A stretch of 64,000 nt of DNA from Microbacterium esteraromaticum (GCF_017303215.1 NZ_JAEMWU010000001.1:2294001-2358000); one strand, 5' to 3'. Shown: positions 1 to 8,983, numbered from the stretch's first letter. Notes: generated by a model not told the origin, from the sequence alone. Translations and numbers: made by a program.

Positions 1-475
1 CGGCCATGTCGCGGTTGCGGTAGCGCAGACGGCGTGCCTTAGACAGGCGGATGCCGTCGATGATCGACGCGTGGTTCAGTTCGTCCGAGATGATGGCGTC
101 CTCGGCCGTGAACAGCGTCTCGAACACACCGCCGTTGGCGTCGAAGCACGACGAGTACAGGATCGCGTCGTCGGTACCGAGGAAGCCGGCCAGGCGACGT
201 TCGAGCTCGAGGTGCTGGTCCTGGGTACCGCAGATGAAGCGCACGCTGGCGAGGCCGTAGCCCCAGGTGTCGAGCGAGCCCTTCGCGGCCGCGAGGATGC
301 GCGGGTCGTCGGCGAGACCGAGGTAGTTGTTCGCGCAGAAGTTGAGCACCTGCGCGCCGCCGGTCGTGATCTCTGCCTGCTGCGGACCGGCGATGCCGCG
401 CTCGCGCTTGGTCAGCCCGGCTGCTTCGATACCCGCGAGCTCATCGGCGAGGTGGTTCTTGAAGGTGGTGTACAT
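1..475 (-). CDS. kbl: Glycine C-acetyltransferase (2-amino-3-ketobutyrate CoA ligase), 5' part only
   Basis: PLP enzyme that completes threonine breakdown, cleaving 2-amino-3-ketobutyrate with CoA to glycine and acetyl-CoA. The window keeps the first 158 residues of a protein usually near 395; the PLP lysine lies beyond base 1. Family blocks visible are [10 protein letters not shown] (45-54), [14 protein letters not shown] (103-116) and [12 protein letters not shown] (130-141), typical of alpha-oxoamine synthases. The start ATG follows an AGGAG whose first bases are part of the tdh stop codon, so translation is probably coupled to tdh, which ends 8 nt upstream. The product is clear; only the 3' end is unseen. 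Confidence 0.93.
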   Translation of the reverse strand, partial: MYTTFKNHLADELAGIEAAGLTKRERGIAGPQQAEITTGGAQVLNFCANNYLGLADDPRILAAAKGSLDTWGYGLASVRFICGTQDQHLELERRLAGFLGTDDAILYSSCFDANGGVFETLFTAEDAIISDELNHASIIDGIRLSKARRLRYRNRDMA

Positions 476-483
476 GTCGGCTC

Positions 484-1527
484 CTACAGCTCAGTCCAGT
501 CGAGGATGATCTTGCCCGTGCCGGCGGCCTCGGCGGCGGCGAAGCCCCGCTCCCAGTCGCGCGCGGGAATGCAGTCCGCGATCACGCGGCTGATCGAATC
601 GCGCAGCGTCGCGCTGGTGTGCAGCATGGCGCCCATCGCGTTCCAGGTCTCGAACATCTCGCGACCGTAGATGCCCTTGATCGTGAGCATATGGGTGACG
701 AGCTTGCCCCAGTCGATGTCGAATCCGCTGCTGGGGAGCCCCAGCATGGCGATCTGGCCGCCGTGCTTCATGTTGTCGATCATCGCGGGCAGCGCGGTGG
801 GTGCACCACTCATCTCAAAGCCGATGTCGAAGCCCTCGCGCATGCCCAGCGAGCGCTGGGCTTCGCGGATGTCCTGCTGAGAGACGTCGATGACCTCGTC
901 GGCCCCCATGGCCTTGGCCATCTCCAGGCGCGGTGTGCTGACATCGGTCGCGACGATGTAGCGGGCACCGGCGTGGCGCGCCACGGCGATCGACATCAGT
1001 CCGATCGGCCCGCAGCCGGTGACCAGCACGTCCTCACCGACGACACGATAGGTCAGGGCGGTGTGCACGGCGTTGCCGAGCGGATCGAAGATCGCGCCGA
1101 GCTCGGGGGTGACGTCGTCGTGGTGCACCCAGACGTTCGTCGCCGGCAGCGAGAGGTACTCGGCGAATGCGCCGTCGCGCTGCAGGCCCAGACCGATGGT
1201 GCGGATGCACATCTGGCGACGTCCGGCACGGCAGTTGCGGCAGGTGCCGCAGACGATGTGTCCCTCGCCCGAGACGCGGTCGCCGACGGCGATGTCGTGC
1301 ACGAGCGGACCGACCTCGACGACCTCGCCGTAGAACTCGTGTCCGGGAATCAGCGGTGCCTCGATGGCGGATGCCGCCCAATCGTCCCACCGTCGGATGT
1401 GCAGGTCGGTGCCGCAGATGCCGGTGCGCAGCACGCGGATCACGACCTCGCCGGTACCCGCCACCGGATCCGGCCGATCGACCATCTCCAGTCCTTCATG
1501 CGGACCGCTCTTGAAAAGTGCCTTCAT
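484..1527 (-). CDS. tdh: L-threonine 3-dehydrogenase
   Basis: Zinc-dependent medium-chain dehydrogenase (347 aa) oxidising L-threonine with NAD+ to 2-amino-3-ketobutyrate, the substrate of the next gene, kbl. Catalytic zinc ligands are visible at C38 (GICGTD) and H63-E64 (GHEF). The structural zinc loop has C93, C96, C99 and C107. The Rossmann turn GCGPIG is at 171-176. Length matches the family. The gene is transcribed divergently from a LysR regulator across an 81-bp spacer. Other zinc alcohol dehydrogenases share these motifs, but adjacency to kbl makes Tdh the best call. Confidence 0.95.
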   Translation of the reverse strand: MKALFKSGPHEGLEMVDRPDPVAGTGEVVIRVLRTGICGTDLHIRRWDDWAASAIEAPLIPGHEFYGEVVEVGPLVHDIAVGDRVSGEGHIVCGTCRNCRAGRRQMCIRTIGLGLQRDGAFAEYLSLPATNVWVHHDDVTPELGAIFDPLGNAVHTALTYRVVGEDVLVTGCGPIGLMSIAVARHAGARYIVATDVSTPRLEMAKAMGADEVIDVSQQDIREAQRSLGMREGFDIGFEMSGAPTALPAMIDNMKHGGQIAMLGLPSSGFDIDWGKLVTHMLTIKGIYGREMFETWNAMGAMLHTSATLRDSISRVIADCIPARDWERGFAAAEAAGTGKIILDWTEL

Positions 1528-1608
1528 ACTTCGATCTCACTCCACCCGACGTTGTAGAGCAATCACCAAACACTGCACTGTGGATTAAGCGAGAACTAAA
1601 CTTTGGGC

Positions 1609-2517
1609 ATGGAACTCCATCAGCTGCAGATCCTTCGTGAGCTCGGCACCCTGGGCAGCGTCACCGCCGTTGCCGAAGCACTGCGCGTGACCCCCTCGGC
1701 CGTGTCACAGCAGCTGACCGCTCTGCAACGGGGCTTCCGCACGCCGCTGACACGCAAGCAGGGACGCACCCTGGCGCTCACCGCAGCCGGTGAGGTGCTC
1801 GCCGCCGCCGGCGCTGAGGCCATCGATGCCATGGCCGCCGCACGCAGCGCACTCGACGAGTACGAGCAGGACAGCACGGGAACCGTCACCATCAGCGGCT
1901 TCCACAGCGTCGGGCAGGCACTGTTCGGCGCCCTGTTGCGCGAACTGTCATCCGCCGAGGCCACACCGGCGGTGCAGCTGACCGACGAGGACGTCGCGCA
2001 GAACGAGTTCCCCGCGCTCACCGCCCGGTACGACCTCGTGCTCGCGCACCGCATGGAGCATTCACCGCCCTGGCCGACACAGGGCATCCGCAGTCTCACC
2101 CTCGTGCGCGAGCCGCTCGACATCGCCGTCGCCGTCACCCACCCGCTGGCGGGGCGTGCGGCGGTCACCGCCGCCGACATCGCCGGAGAACGCTGGGTCA
2201 CCAGCCGGGTCGGATACTCCCCCGACGATGTGCTCGGCGCGATCGCGGCCGTCGCAAATCGATCCCCGCAGGTGCAGCACCGCATCAATGACTACGGCGC
2301 CGTTGCCGCCGTGGTCGCCGCGGGTGACGCGATCGGCATGCTGCCGCGTTTCACCTCACGCAGCGTCGACGACCGCGACATCGTGCGACTGCCGTTGCGG
2401 GGCGTCGGCAACCATCGCCTCATCGATGTACTGGCACGCCCCGAGACGCTCCGGCGGCGTAGTGTACGCGTCGTGGTCGACGGACTGCAGCAGGTGATGG
2501 CGCGCCTGAGTGAATGA
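1609..2517 (+). CDS. LysR family transcriptional regulator
   Basis: A 302-aa LysR-type regulator. The N-terminal winged helix (about residues 1-60) contains the motif TPSAVSQQL, and the rest resembles the two-lobed effector-binding domain. ATG at 1609 is preferred; an in-frame TTG lies two codons upstream at 1603. The gene is divergent from tdh-kbl, the classic arrangement of a LysR regulator next to its target, so control of threonine catabolism is inferred. The 81-bp spacer has only imperfect dyads (around 1561-1586) and no convincing single operator. The effector is unknown. Confidence 0.88.
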   Translation: MELHQLQILRELGTLGSVTAVAEALRVTPSAVSQQLTALQRGFRTPLTRKQGRTLALTAAGEVLAAAGAEAIDAMAAARSALDEYEQDSTGTVTISGFHSVGQALFGALLRELSSAEATPAVQLTDEDVAQNEFPALTARYDLVLAHRMEHSPPWPTQGIRSLTLVREPLDIAVAVTHPLAGRAAVTAADIAGERWVTSRVGYSPDDVLGAIAAVANRSPQVQHRINDYGAVAAVVAAGDAIGMLPRFTSRSVDDRDIVRLPLRGVGNHRLIDVLARPETLRRRSVRVVVDGLQQVMARLSE

Positions 2518-2523
2518 GAGAGT

Positions 2524-2597
2524 CCTCATACACGCCTCATTCTGAACTCATCCCGAGTCGTCATCGTGAATTCATCAACGTTCACGAGGAGTTCACC
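2524..2597 (+). promoter_or_regulatory. Tandem TCAT direct repeats, PHO-box-like
   Basis: Seven units share TCA(T/C), with TCA starting at 2526, 2537, 2548, 2561, 2572, 2582 and 2593, so spacings are 11, 11, 13, 11, 10 and 11 bp. Units read CCTCATACACG, CCTCATTCTGA, ACTCATCCCGA, CGTCATCGTGA, ATTCATCAACG, GTTCACGAGGA and GTTCACC. An 11-bp direct repeat of this kind is how OmpR/PhoB-family response regulators bind, and GTTCA(C/T)C resembles the Streptomyces PhoP box. The array runs from just after the LysR stop to the DUF4956 start and covers its ribosome binding site. Binding by PhoP is inference. Confidence 0.6.
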
Positions 2598-3215
2598 ATG
2601 ATCACCACGATCGCCATCGCCACCAACGTCGCAGCCATCACCGTGCTCGCCTACGCGCTGTACTTCCGGCGCCACCGCCGGCGCGACCTGATGCTGTCGT
2701 ACGTCGCCCTGAACACCGGTGTGATGGCCGTGACCATCGCGCTGAGCTCGGTCGAGGCGGGCATCGGCCTCGGGCTGGGCTTGTTCGGCATCCTGTCGAT
2801 CATCCGCCTGCGCTCGGACCAGATCACCCAGCAGGAGATCGCGTACTACTTCACCGCCCTGGCGCTCGGCCTTCTGGCCGGTCTGCGGCCCGAACCCGCG
2901 TGGCTCATGCCCCTGCTGTCGGCACTGATGCTGATCGTGATGGCCGTCGTCGACAGCCCCCTGCTGGCACGCAACCACCGCCGTCAGACGCTGACCCTCG
3001 ACCGCGCCTACACCGATGAGACCGAGCTGAGGGCCGCCGTCGCAGCTCTGCTGGGAGCCTCGACCGTCCGCGTGGAGCTGCTGGAGCTCGACCTGGTGCG
3101 CGAGACCACCGTCGTCGACGTGCGCTACCGCCGCGACCCCGCTCGCCCCACCGGTCGCCCGACGGCCGACCAGCGACTGGTCGCCGAGACCGCCGCTGAT
3201 CGGATGCCCGCATGA
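2598..3215 (+). CDS. DUF4956 family membrane protein
   Basis: A 205-aa protein with about four or five hydrophobic segments in its first 120 residues (one at about 2-22, the others between about 30 and 122), then a soluble tail of about 80 residues. It matches DUF4956 proteins, which are commonly paired with VTC-domain proteins; no biochemical role is established. The ATG at 2598 has a strong ribosome site (GAGGAG at 2586-2591). A frame open further upstream into the repeat array has no better start. The gene overlaps the VTC gene by 4 nt (ATGA), so the two are one operon. A membrane anchor or transport role beside a polyphosphate-polymerase-like partner is inference. Confidence 0.8.
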   Translation: MITTIAIATNVAAITVLAYALYFRRHRRRDLMLSYVALNTGVMAVTIALSSVEAGIGLGLGLFGILSIIRLRSDQITQQEIAYYFTALALGLLAGLRPEPAWLMPLLSALMLIVMAVVDSPLLARNHRRQTLTLDRAYTDETELRAAVAALLGASTVRVELLELDLVRETTVVDVRYRRDPARPTGRPTADQRLVAETAADRMPA

Positions 3216-4003
3216 ACGCCCTCGACGAGGTGATCGCCGACCTCGAGCCGGTCTCGCTGGAGGAGCTCTCCGGCGCGGCCGCGCTGCTGGATCGGGTCGA
3301 CCGCAAGTACTTCGTGCCACGCGAGCTGCTGGGAACGTTGCTGCGCGAGATGCAGGGGCTGCGAGTGTTGGAGATCGGCGGCGCGCGCACCTTCCTGTAC
3401 CGCACCGTGTACTTCGACTCCCCCGAGTTCACGTTCTTCCGCCAGCACGTGCAGCGGCGCCGCCACCGTTACAAGGTGCGCACCCGCACATACACCGAGT
3501 CGGGCACGTGCATGCTCGAGGTGAAGTCGAAGGGACTGCGCGGTCGCACGCTGAAGGAGCGCCGCCCGCACGATGTCGATCGCTCGGATGCACTGGATGA
3601 TTCGGATCGCGAGTACGTGTCGTCATTGATTGGCTCGGACGGCAGTGATCTGAAGCCCGTGCTGCAGACGTACTACCACCGCACAACACTGAGCCTCGGT
3701 GAGCAGCGGGTCACCCTCGACACCGATCTCGACTGCGAGAACGATGAGCAGAAGGTCACCGGCCCGCAGGACGTTCTGGTCGAGACGAAGTCCCCCGACG
3801 GCGCCGGAGACCTCGACCGGCTGCTGCTGCAGCACGGCATCCGCCCGCACTCCGTGAGCAAGTACTGCATCGGGGCGGCGCTGCTCTACCCGCACCTGCA
3901 CCACAACGACTGGAGTCGTCTGCTGCGCCGCTACTGGCCGGGCGCCACGCGCCGCCGCCAGCGCCCCGCGACGCGCCGCACGGCGACAACACGGCGCGGG
4001 TAG
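3212..4003 (+). CDS. VTC domain protein (polyphosphate polymerase-like)
   Basis: A 263-aa VTC-domain protein. The VTC fold is a tunnel-shaped triphosphate-tunnel enzyme that in yeast Vtc4 makes polyphosphate from ATP. Charged tunnel motifs visible are R31-K32 (DRKYFV), HRYKVR (85-90), LEVKSKG (102-108), YYHRTTL (154-160), DTDLD (170-174), E191 and K193 (VETKSPDG), and S216-K217. The tail is Arg-rich. There is no SPX domain, as is usual in bacteria. It is translationally coupled to the DUF4956 gene. No CotH gene follows, although CotH often accompanies this pair elsewhere. Polymerase activity is predicted, not shown. Confidence 0.82.
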   Translation: MNALDEVIADLEPVSLEELSGAAALLDRVDRKYFVPRELLGTLLREMQGLRVLEIGGARTFLYRTVYFDSPEFTFFRQHVQRRRHRYKVRTRTYTESGTCMLEVKSKGLRGRTLKERRPHDVDRSDALDDSDREYVSSLIGSDGSDLKPVLQTYYHRTTLSLGEQRVTLDTDLDCENDEQKVTGPQDVLVETKSPDGAGDLDRLLLQHGIRPHSVSKYCIGAALLYPHLHHNDWSRLLRRYWPGATRRRQRPATRRTATTRRG

Positions 4004-4047
4004 TGGCGGAAGGGGGCAGGAGCATCATCCCGACCTAGACTCGACGG

Positions 4048-6102
4048 ATGACCGTGGACACCAACCCGCTCCTGTCTCCTTCGTCGCTGCCGTACGGGCT
4101 TCCCGACTACGCCGCGATCCGGCCCGAGCACTACATGCCGGCGTTCCGCCAGGGCTTCGACGAACAGCTCGGCGAGATCCGGTCGCTCACGGTGGTGCGA
4201 TCGATGCCCACCTTCGAGAACACGATCGAGCCGCTGGAGCGCAGCGGTGAACTGCTCGACCGCGTGGCCCACGCCTTCTACACCGTCAGTTCGGCGGATG
4301 CCACGCCCGAGATCCAGGCCATCGACGAAGAGCTTGCCCCGCTGATGGCCGCTCATCACGATGCGATCCTGCTCGACGAACAGCTGTATTGGCGCGTCTG
4401 CCGGGTGCACGACGCACTCGACGCCCGGCCAGACCTCACCGCCGAGCAGCGTTATCTCGTGCAGCGCCACTTCCGAGAGATGACGCATGCCGGCGCCGCG
4501 CTCGACGCCGCTGCGAAGGCCCGGCTCACCGCGCTGAATCAGCGCCTGTCCTCGCTGAGCACCACGTTCGAGAAGAACCTGCTCAACGACACGAACGACC
4601 TCGCCGTCCTCTTCGATGACGCGGCCGACCTCGACGGCCTCTCGGATGGCGAGCTCAGCGCCACCGCGCGCGCCGCCGCAGATCGGGGCCTGGAGGGCAG
4701 CTTCCTGGTGACGCTGCCGCTGTTCACCGGGCATCCGTATCTCGCCGCCCTCACCGTGCGCGAGAGCCGCCGGCGCATCCTCACCGCATCTCTCGCGCGG
4801 GGTGCGCGCGGAAACGCGCACGACAACCGCGCGGTGCTCGCCGAGATCGTCGGGTTGCGCGCCGAGCGCGCGACCCTGCTGGGCTACGAATCCCACGCCG
4901 CGTACGTCACAGCCGATGAGACCGCGGGGTCACCGGATGCGGTCGAGCGGATGCTGCGTGAACTCGCCGTACCGGCGGCACGCAACGCCGAACGCGAGCG
5001 CGAGGCGCTGCAGCGCATCATCGACACGGTCGAACCCGAGCCGTTCGCTCTGGAGGCACACGACTGGGCCTTCTACACCGAGAAGGTGCGCGCGCAGCGG
5101 TTCGATATCGACGTTGCCGCCCTGCGCCCGTACTTCGAGGCCGAGCGGGTGCTCGTCGACGGCGTGTTCTTCGCCGCGACGCAGCTCTATGGCATCCGTT
5201 TCACCGAGCGCGACGATCTGCGGGCGTACCATCCCGATGCCCGCATCTTCGAGGTGCACGACGCCGACGGATCCGCGGTCGGACTCTATGTGCTGGACCT
5301 CTACACGCGCGATTCCAAGCGCGGCGGCGCATGGATGAATCCGATCGTGAGCGAGTCCGCACTGCGCGGCCAGCTACCGGTCGTCGCGAACAACCTCAAC
5401 GTGTCCCGGCCGGGCGACGGACAGCCCACTCTGCTCACGCTGGATGAGGTGACCACGCTCTTCCACGAGTTCGGGCACGCCCTGCACGGCCTGTTCGCGC
5501 GCGTGACGTACCCCCATTTCTCGGGGACGAACGTGTTCCGCGATTTTGTCGAGTTCCCCAGCCAGGTCAACGAGATGTGGATCCTGTGGGACGAGGTGCT
5601 CAGCAACTACGCCCGGCACCACGAGACCGATGAGCCGCTGGACTCTGCGGTGGTCGAGCGCCTGCAGGCGTCGACGACCTTCGACCAGGGACACGCCACC
5701 AGCGAGTACCTCGCGGCGGCGTGGCTGGACCAGGCCTGGCACCGCATGGGCACGAGCGACGAGCTCCCCGAGGTCGCGGAGTTCGAGCGTGCGGCACTCG
5801 CCGACATCGGCCTGCTCAATCCGGTGGTGCCGACGCGGTACTCGTCGACCTACTTCGCCCATGTGTTCTCCGGCGGCTACAGCGCGGGATACTACTCGTA
5901 CATCTGGAGCGAGGTGCTCGATGCCGACACCGTGGCGTGGTTCCGCGAGCACGGCGGCCTGACGCGCGAGAACGGTGATCGGTTCCGTCGCCTGCTGCTG
6001 GGTGTGGGCGGTTCGAAGGACCCGTTGGAGGCCTACCGCGAGTTCCGCGGGAGGGATGCCGAGATCGGCCCGCTGTTGAAGCGGCGCGGGCTGGAGGGCT
6101 GA
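4048..6102 (+). CDS. M3 family metallopeptidase (peptidyl-dipeptidase Dcp / oligopeptidase type)
   Basis: A 684-aa cytoplasmic zinc metallopeptidase that trims short peptides. The HEFGH zinc signature is at 473-477 and the third ligand glutamate is E502 in FVEFPSQ, as in thimet/Dcp peptidases. The length matches the family, and no signal peptide is present. It stands alone: the VTC gene ends 44 bp upstream and the convergent peptidase E ends 190 bp downstream. Dcp and oligopeptidase A cannot be told apart by eye; the length and DAHDW-like region favour a Dcp-type enzyme. Confidence 0.9.
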   Translation: MTVDTNPLLSPSSLPYGLPDYAAIRPEHYMPAFRQGFDEQLGEIRSLTVVRSMPTFENTIEPLERSGELLDRVAHAFYTVSSADATPEIQAIDEELAPLMAAHHDAILLDEQLYWRVCRVHDALDARPDLTAEQRYLVQRHFREMTHAGAALDAAAKARLTALNQRLSSLSTTFEKNLLNDTNDLAVLFDDAADLDGLSDGELSATARAAADRGLEGSFLVTLPLFTGHPYLAALTVRESRRRILTASLARGARGNAHDNRAVLAEIVGLRAERATLLGYESHAAYVTADETAGSPDAVERMLRELAVPAARNAEREREALQRIIDTVEPEPFALEAHDWAFYTEKVRAQRFDIDVAALRPYFEAERVLVDGVFFAATQLYGIRFTERDDLRAYHPDARIFEVHDADGSAVGLYVLDLYTRDSKRGGAWMNPIVSESALRGQLPVVANNLNVSRPGDGQPTLLTLDEVTTLFHEFGHALHGLFARVTYPHFSGTNVFRDFVEFPSQVNEMWILWDEVLSNYARHHETDEPLDSAVVERLQASTTFDQGHATSEYLAAAWLDQAWHRMGTSDELPEVAEFERAALADIGLLNPVVPTRYSSTYFAHVFSGGYSAGYYSYIWSEVLDADTVAWFREHGGLTRENGDRFRRLLLGVGGSKDPLEAYREFRGRDAEIGPLLKRRGLEG

Positions 6103-6130
6103 GCACTTCCGGTCGGAGGGGTCAGGTCGC

Positions 6131-6270
6131 TGCACGACTTCTCGCTGCACAACTTCGGAGATCTGCGCATTCTCGGAGACGGGTTCCGCAGGGCCTCCGA
6201 AGTTGTGCAGATCTCCGAGGACGCGCCGCGTCGACGTCCCGGGCACGCGCACGCGGCGCGTTCTCCGACG
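6131..6270. repeat. Intergenic nested inverted repeats
   Basis: The spacer between two convergent genes holds a perfect 16-bp inverted repeat, CTGCACAACTTCGGAG at 6145-6160 and its complement at 6195-6210, with a second inner 5-bp pair (CTGCG 6163-6167 with CGCAG 6187-6191). A partial copy, CTGCACGACTTCTCG, begins at 6130. A second 11-bp inverted repeat, ACGCGCCGCGT at 6221-6231 with ACGCGGCGCGT at 6251-6261, follows. It could be a bidirectional terminator or a small interspersed repeat. No open frame fits it. Confidence 0.6.
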
Positions 6271-6291
6271 GCGGATGCCCGTGATCGGCGC

Positions 6292-7014
6292 TCAGCGCGC
6301 CGTCAGCTGCCGCACGGGAATCTCGCGCTCGACGCCGACGCCGTCCCGGCGCTCCACCTGGAAAACGGGACGCCCGGGCTGTTCACTGACCGCCTCGACG
6401 AGCTCGCCGTCGCGCCAGATGAGGGCCGAGAAATCGTCGGCCGCGACTCCCTCGGGCAGCGTTCCCGAGCCCACCCAGTCGAGGTACTTCTCGCGGCGCC
6501 CCGGCTCACCGAGGTAGTGCGGGCAGGCGCTCCCGGGCAGGAATCCGAGCCCATCACGCAAAGGAGCGAGCGGTCCGAACGAGTCGGTCGACGAGGCGTC
6601 GAACCAGCAGTTCATACCCGCGCTGATGCCGGCGAGGATCGTGCCGTCGGCGGCCGCCGCGCGAAGCACCTCGGGCACACCGTGCAGACGCCAGATCGCC
6701 AGCAGGTTGGCCGTCGAACCGCCGCCGACGTAGATCACGTCCTGATCGCGAAGCATCTCGGAGTCGGTGTAGTCGTAGACCCGGTTGCCGAACAGCGACA
6801 GCACCGAGGTCTCGGCGCGTCCCGCGAGGGCGGCCTCGAAGCGACTGCTGTAGTCGAGGGAATCACCGCTGGCCGTGGGCACGAAACAGACCTTGGGTCG
6901 TTCACGTCCGGTGAGGTCCAGCAGGAGGTCGTCAATGGCCGACGTACCGTCATCGGACATCGAGAAACCACCGCCGCCGAGCGTGACGATGGTTCCCGGG
7001 ATAGCCGCGCTCAC
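6292..7014 (-). CDS. Peptidase E-like S51 family peptidase
   Basis: A 240-aa S51 peptidase, a glutamine-amidotransferase-like fold that typically cleaves Asp-X dipeptides. The nucleophile elbow GISAGMNCW places Ser131, preceded by YVGGGSTAN (95-103); H166 lies in a conserved position. There is no signal peptide, so it should be cytoplasmic. The start is GTG at 7014, and GTGA overlaps the clpX stop by 4 nt, so it is co-translated with clpX. Coupling an ATP-dependent unfoldase to a small-peptide hydrolase suggests shared regulation, which is inferred. Confidence 0.87.
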   Translation of the reverse strand: MSAAIPGTIVTLGGGGFSMSDDGTSAIDDLLLDLTGRERPKVCFVPTASGDSLDYSSRFEAALAGRAETSVLSLFGNRVYDYTDSEMLRDQDVIYVGGGSTANLLAIWRLHGVPEVLRAAAADGTILAGISAGMNCWFDASSTDSFGPLAPLRDGLGFLPGSACPHYLGEPGRREKYLDWVGSGTLPEGVAADDFSALIWRDGELVEAVSEQPGRPVFQVERRDGVGVEREIPVRQLTAR

Positions 7015-8279
7015 GCGCTCTTGCGCTTGCGGCGCAGGATCACCGTCGGGGCTGCGCCCTCTTCGACGGCGTCCTTGGTGACGATGACCTTGGAGACGTC
7101 CTCGGCGGAGGGGATCTCGAACATGATCGGTCCGAGCACGTCCTCGAGAATCGCGCGGAGTCCTCGGGCGCCGGTCTTGCGTTCCACGGCGAGGTCGGCG
7201 ATCGAGCGCAACGCGTCTTCTTCGAACTCGAGTTGCACGTCGTCCAGCTCGAACATGCGCTGATACTGCTTGACCAGCGCATTGCGGGGCCCGGTGAGAA
7301 TGTCGATGAGCGCGTCCTGGTCGAGCGGCGACACAGAGGTCACGACCGGGAGTCGACCGATGAACTCGGGGATCAGACCGAACTTGTGCAGGTCCTCGGG
7401 CAGTACCTCGCCGAACAGGTCGAGGTCCTTGCCCTTGTCGTGCAGAGGTGCGCCGAAGCCGACGCCGTGCTTGCCGACACGGGCCGAGATGATGTCCTCC
7501 AGCCCGGCAAACGCTCCCGCGACGATGAACAGCACGTTCGTCGTGTCGATTTGCAGGAACTCCTGGTGCGGATGCTTGCGACCACCCTGCGGCGGGACGG
7601 AGGCGACGGTGCCCTCCAGGATCTTCAGCAACGCCTGCTGGACGCCTTCGCCGGACACGTCGCGCGTGATGGAGGGATTCTCTGCCTTGCGGGCGATCTT
7701 GTCGATCTCATCGATGTAGATGATGCCGGTCTCGGCGCGCTTGGTGTCGTAGTCGGCGGCCTGCAGCAGTTTGAGCAGGATGTTCTCGACGTCCTCGCCG
7801 ACGTACCCCGCCTCGGTCAGCGCCGTGGCATCCGCGACGGCGAACGGAACGTTCAGCCGCTTTGCGAGCGTCTGCGCGAGGTAGGTCTTGCCGCACCCGG
7901 TGGGCCCGAGCATGAGAATGTTGCTCTTAGCGACCTCGACCTCTTCGGCCTTCTGCTCGGCCGGCTGCAGGGCACCGCGAGCGCGCACGCGCTTGTAGTG
8001 GTTGTACACGGCGACGGCGAGTGACCGCTTCGCAGGCTCTTGCCCGACCACGTACTCCTCGAGGAAGGCGAAGATCTCGCGCGGCTTGGGAAGCTCGAAG
8101 TCGGCCACGGGACCGGCACCGGCCTCGGCCATGCGCTCCTCGATGATCTCGTTGCACAATTCGACGCACTCGTCGCAGATGTACACACCAGGGCCTGCGA
8201 TGAGCTGCTGTACCTGCTTCTGGCTCTTTCCGCAGAACGAGCACTTGAACAGATCAGCGCTTTCACCGATGCGGGCCAT
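7011..8279 (-). CDS. clpX: ATP-dependent Clp protease ATP-binding subunit ClpX
   Basis: AAA+ unfoldase (422 aa) that selects, unfolds and feeds substrates to ClpP. An N-terminal four-cysteine zinc domain has C13, C16, C35 and C38. Walker A is GPTGCGKT (125-132) and Walker B is IYIDEID (187-193). The ClpP-docking loop at about 272-276 reads GVGFG, where E. coli has IGF. The C-terminal D2 subdomain carries the sensor arginines. clpP1P2 lie 5 kb away on the same strand. The gene is followed without a gap by peptidase E; the 103-bp upstream spacer separates it from a lipoprotein gene on the same strand. Confidence 0.97.
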   Translation of the reverse strand: MARIGESADLFKCSFCGKSQKQVQQLIAGPGVYICDECVELCNEIIEERMAEAGAGPVADFELPKPREIFAFLEEYVVGQEPAKRSLAVAVYNHYKRVRARGALQPAEQKAEEVEVAKSNILMLGPTGCGKTYLAQTLAKRLNVPFAVADATALTEAGYVGEDVENILLKLLQAADYDTKRAETGIIYIDEIDKIARKAENPSITRDVSGEGVQQALLKILEGTVASVPPQGGRKHPHQEFLQIDTTNVLFIVAGAFAGLEDIISARVGKHGVGFGAPLHDKGKDLDLFGEVLPEDLHKFGLIPEFIGRLPVVTSVSPLDQDALIDILTGPRNALVKQYQRMFELDDVQLEFEEDALRSIADLAVERKTGARGLRAILEDVLGPIMFEIPSAEDVSKVIVTKDAVEEGAAPTVILRRKRKSA

Positions 8280-8382
8280 GCGTCCTCCTCGGGATCGAAA
8301 GATCGTCCTCTGAGCCTAACCGCACCCACCGACACCCGGGCGGATTGGCGCGCGAGCCAACAGAAGCGCGCCGGCCGGCACC

Positions 8383-8889
8383 CTAGTCAACCTCGAACAG
8401 GTCTGCTGGCTCGATGGCGAGCCGCAGTACATCGCCGGGATCAAGCTTCAGCCAGTGCTGGTCGCTGTATGTCGTGAAGGAGATGATGTCGATACAGAAA
8501 CGATCGCTGATCTCATAGGCGCCGTCTCCGTCTGCGACCACGTACGAGAGAAGGCGCCCTCCGTCATCCGTCGCCACGCTGCCGCGGGCTCCGCTCGTCG
8601 CTCCCCTGTCTTGAAGTTGCGGTCCCGTCCAGTACACCCAGCGCCCCGCCTCATCACCACCGGTCAAGAAGCCGAGCTTGGTTCTGGACTCGCACCCTCC
8701 GAGGTCGGTCGTCGGCGTCGGTGCGGGGGCCGCGGATGGTGTCGGCGTCGCCTCGGCGCTCGTGGCGGGCGTGGTGTGGGGAGTCTCCGCAACCGGGGCC
8801 GACTCGGGCTCTGCCGCGGTGCAGCCGACGGTGAGCGCGCCCAACAGCGCGATGGCAGAAACCGATACACGGCGAGAGAGACTCTGCAT
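8383..8889 (-). CDS. Putative lipoprotein, function unknown
   Basis: A 168-aa secreted lipoprotein: a short basic N-terminus, a hydrophobic stretch, and the lipobox LTVGC with Cys23 as the acylated residue. A Thr/Pro/Ala-rich linker (about 24-62) follows, then a globular domain of roughly 100 residues with C67 and C134 that may form a disulfide. No family is recognised. It would sit on the outer face of the membrane. It is a single gene between the aldehyde dehydrogenase operon and clpX, with no functional clue from the neighbours. Confidence 0.75.
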   Translation of the reverse strand: MQSLSRRVSVSAIALLGALTVGCTAAEPESAPVAETPHTTPATSAEATPTPSAAPAPTPTTDLGGCESRTKLGFLTGGDEAGRWVYWTGPQLQDRGATSGARGSVATDDGGRLLSYVVADGDGAYEISDRFCIDIISFTTYSDQHWLKLDPGDVLRLAIEPADLFEVD

Positions 8890-8923
8890 GTCGGCATGCT
8901 AGTGCGCGCCCGCACGAGAGACG

Positions 8924-8957
8924 AACGCCCCGCCCGGCCGAAGCCGAACGGGGCGTT
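8924..8957 (-). terminator. Intrinsic terminator after the deoC-ALDH operon
   Basis: A 9-bp perfect stem, AACGCCCCG (8924-8932) with CGGGGCGTT (8949-8957), lies 26 bp past the stop of the truncated ALDH gene on the minus strand. There is no long T-run, which is common for actinobacterial terminators. It could also serve nothing on the plus strand. Confidence 0.7.
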
Positions 8958-8983
8958 GCTGGGTGACGACGGACGTCAGCGAC

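Noticed and set aside
2524..2597. Possible CRISPR repeats.
   Set aside because: Units are contiguous 11-mers with no spacers and no cas genes nearby; they fit regulator-binding repeats.
7455..7470. GVGFG instead of IGF in the ClpX docking loop, as a possible loss of ClpP binding.
   Set aside because: Actinobacterial ClpX proteins commonly have a different hydrophobic residue before GFG, so this is a conservative family variant.
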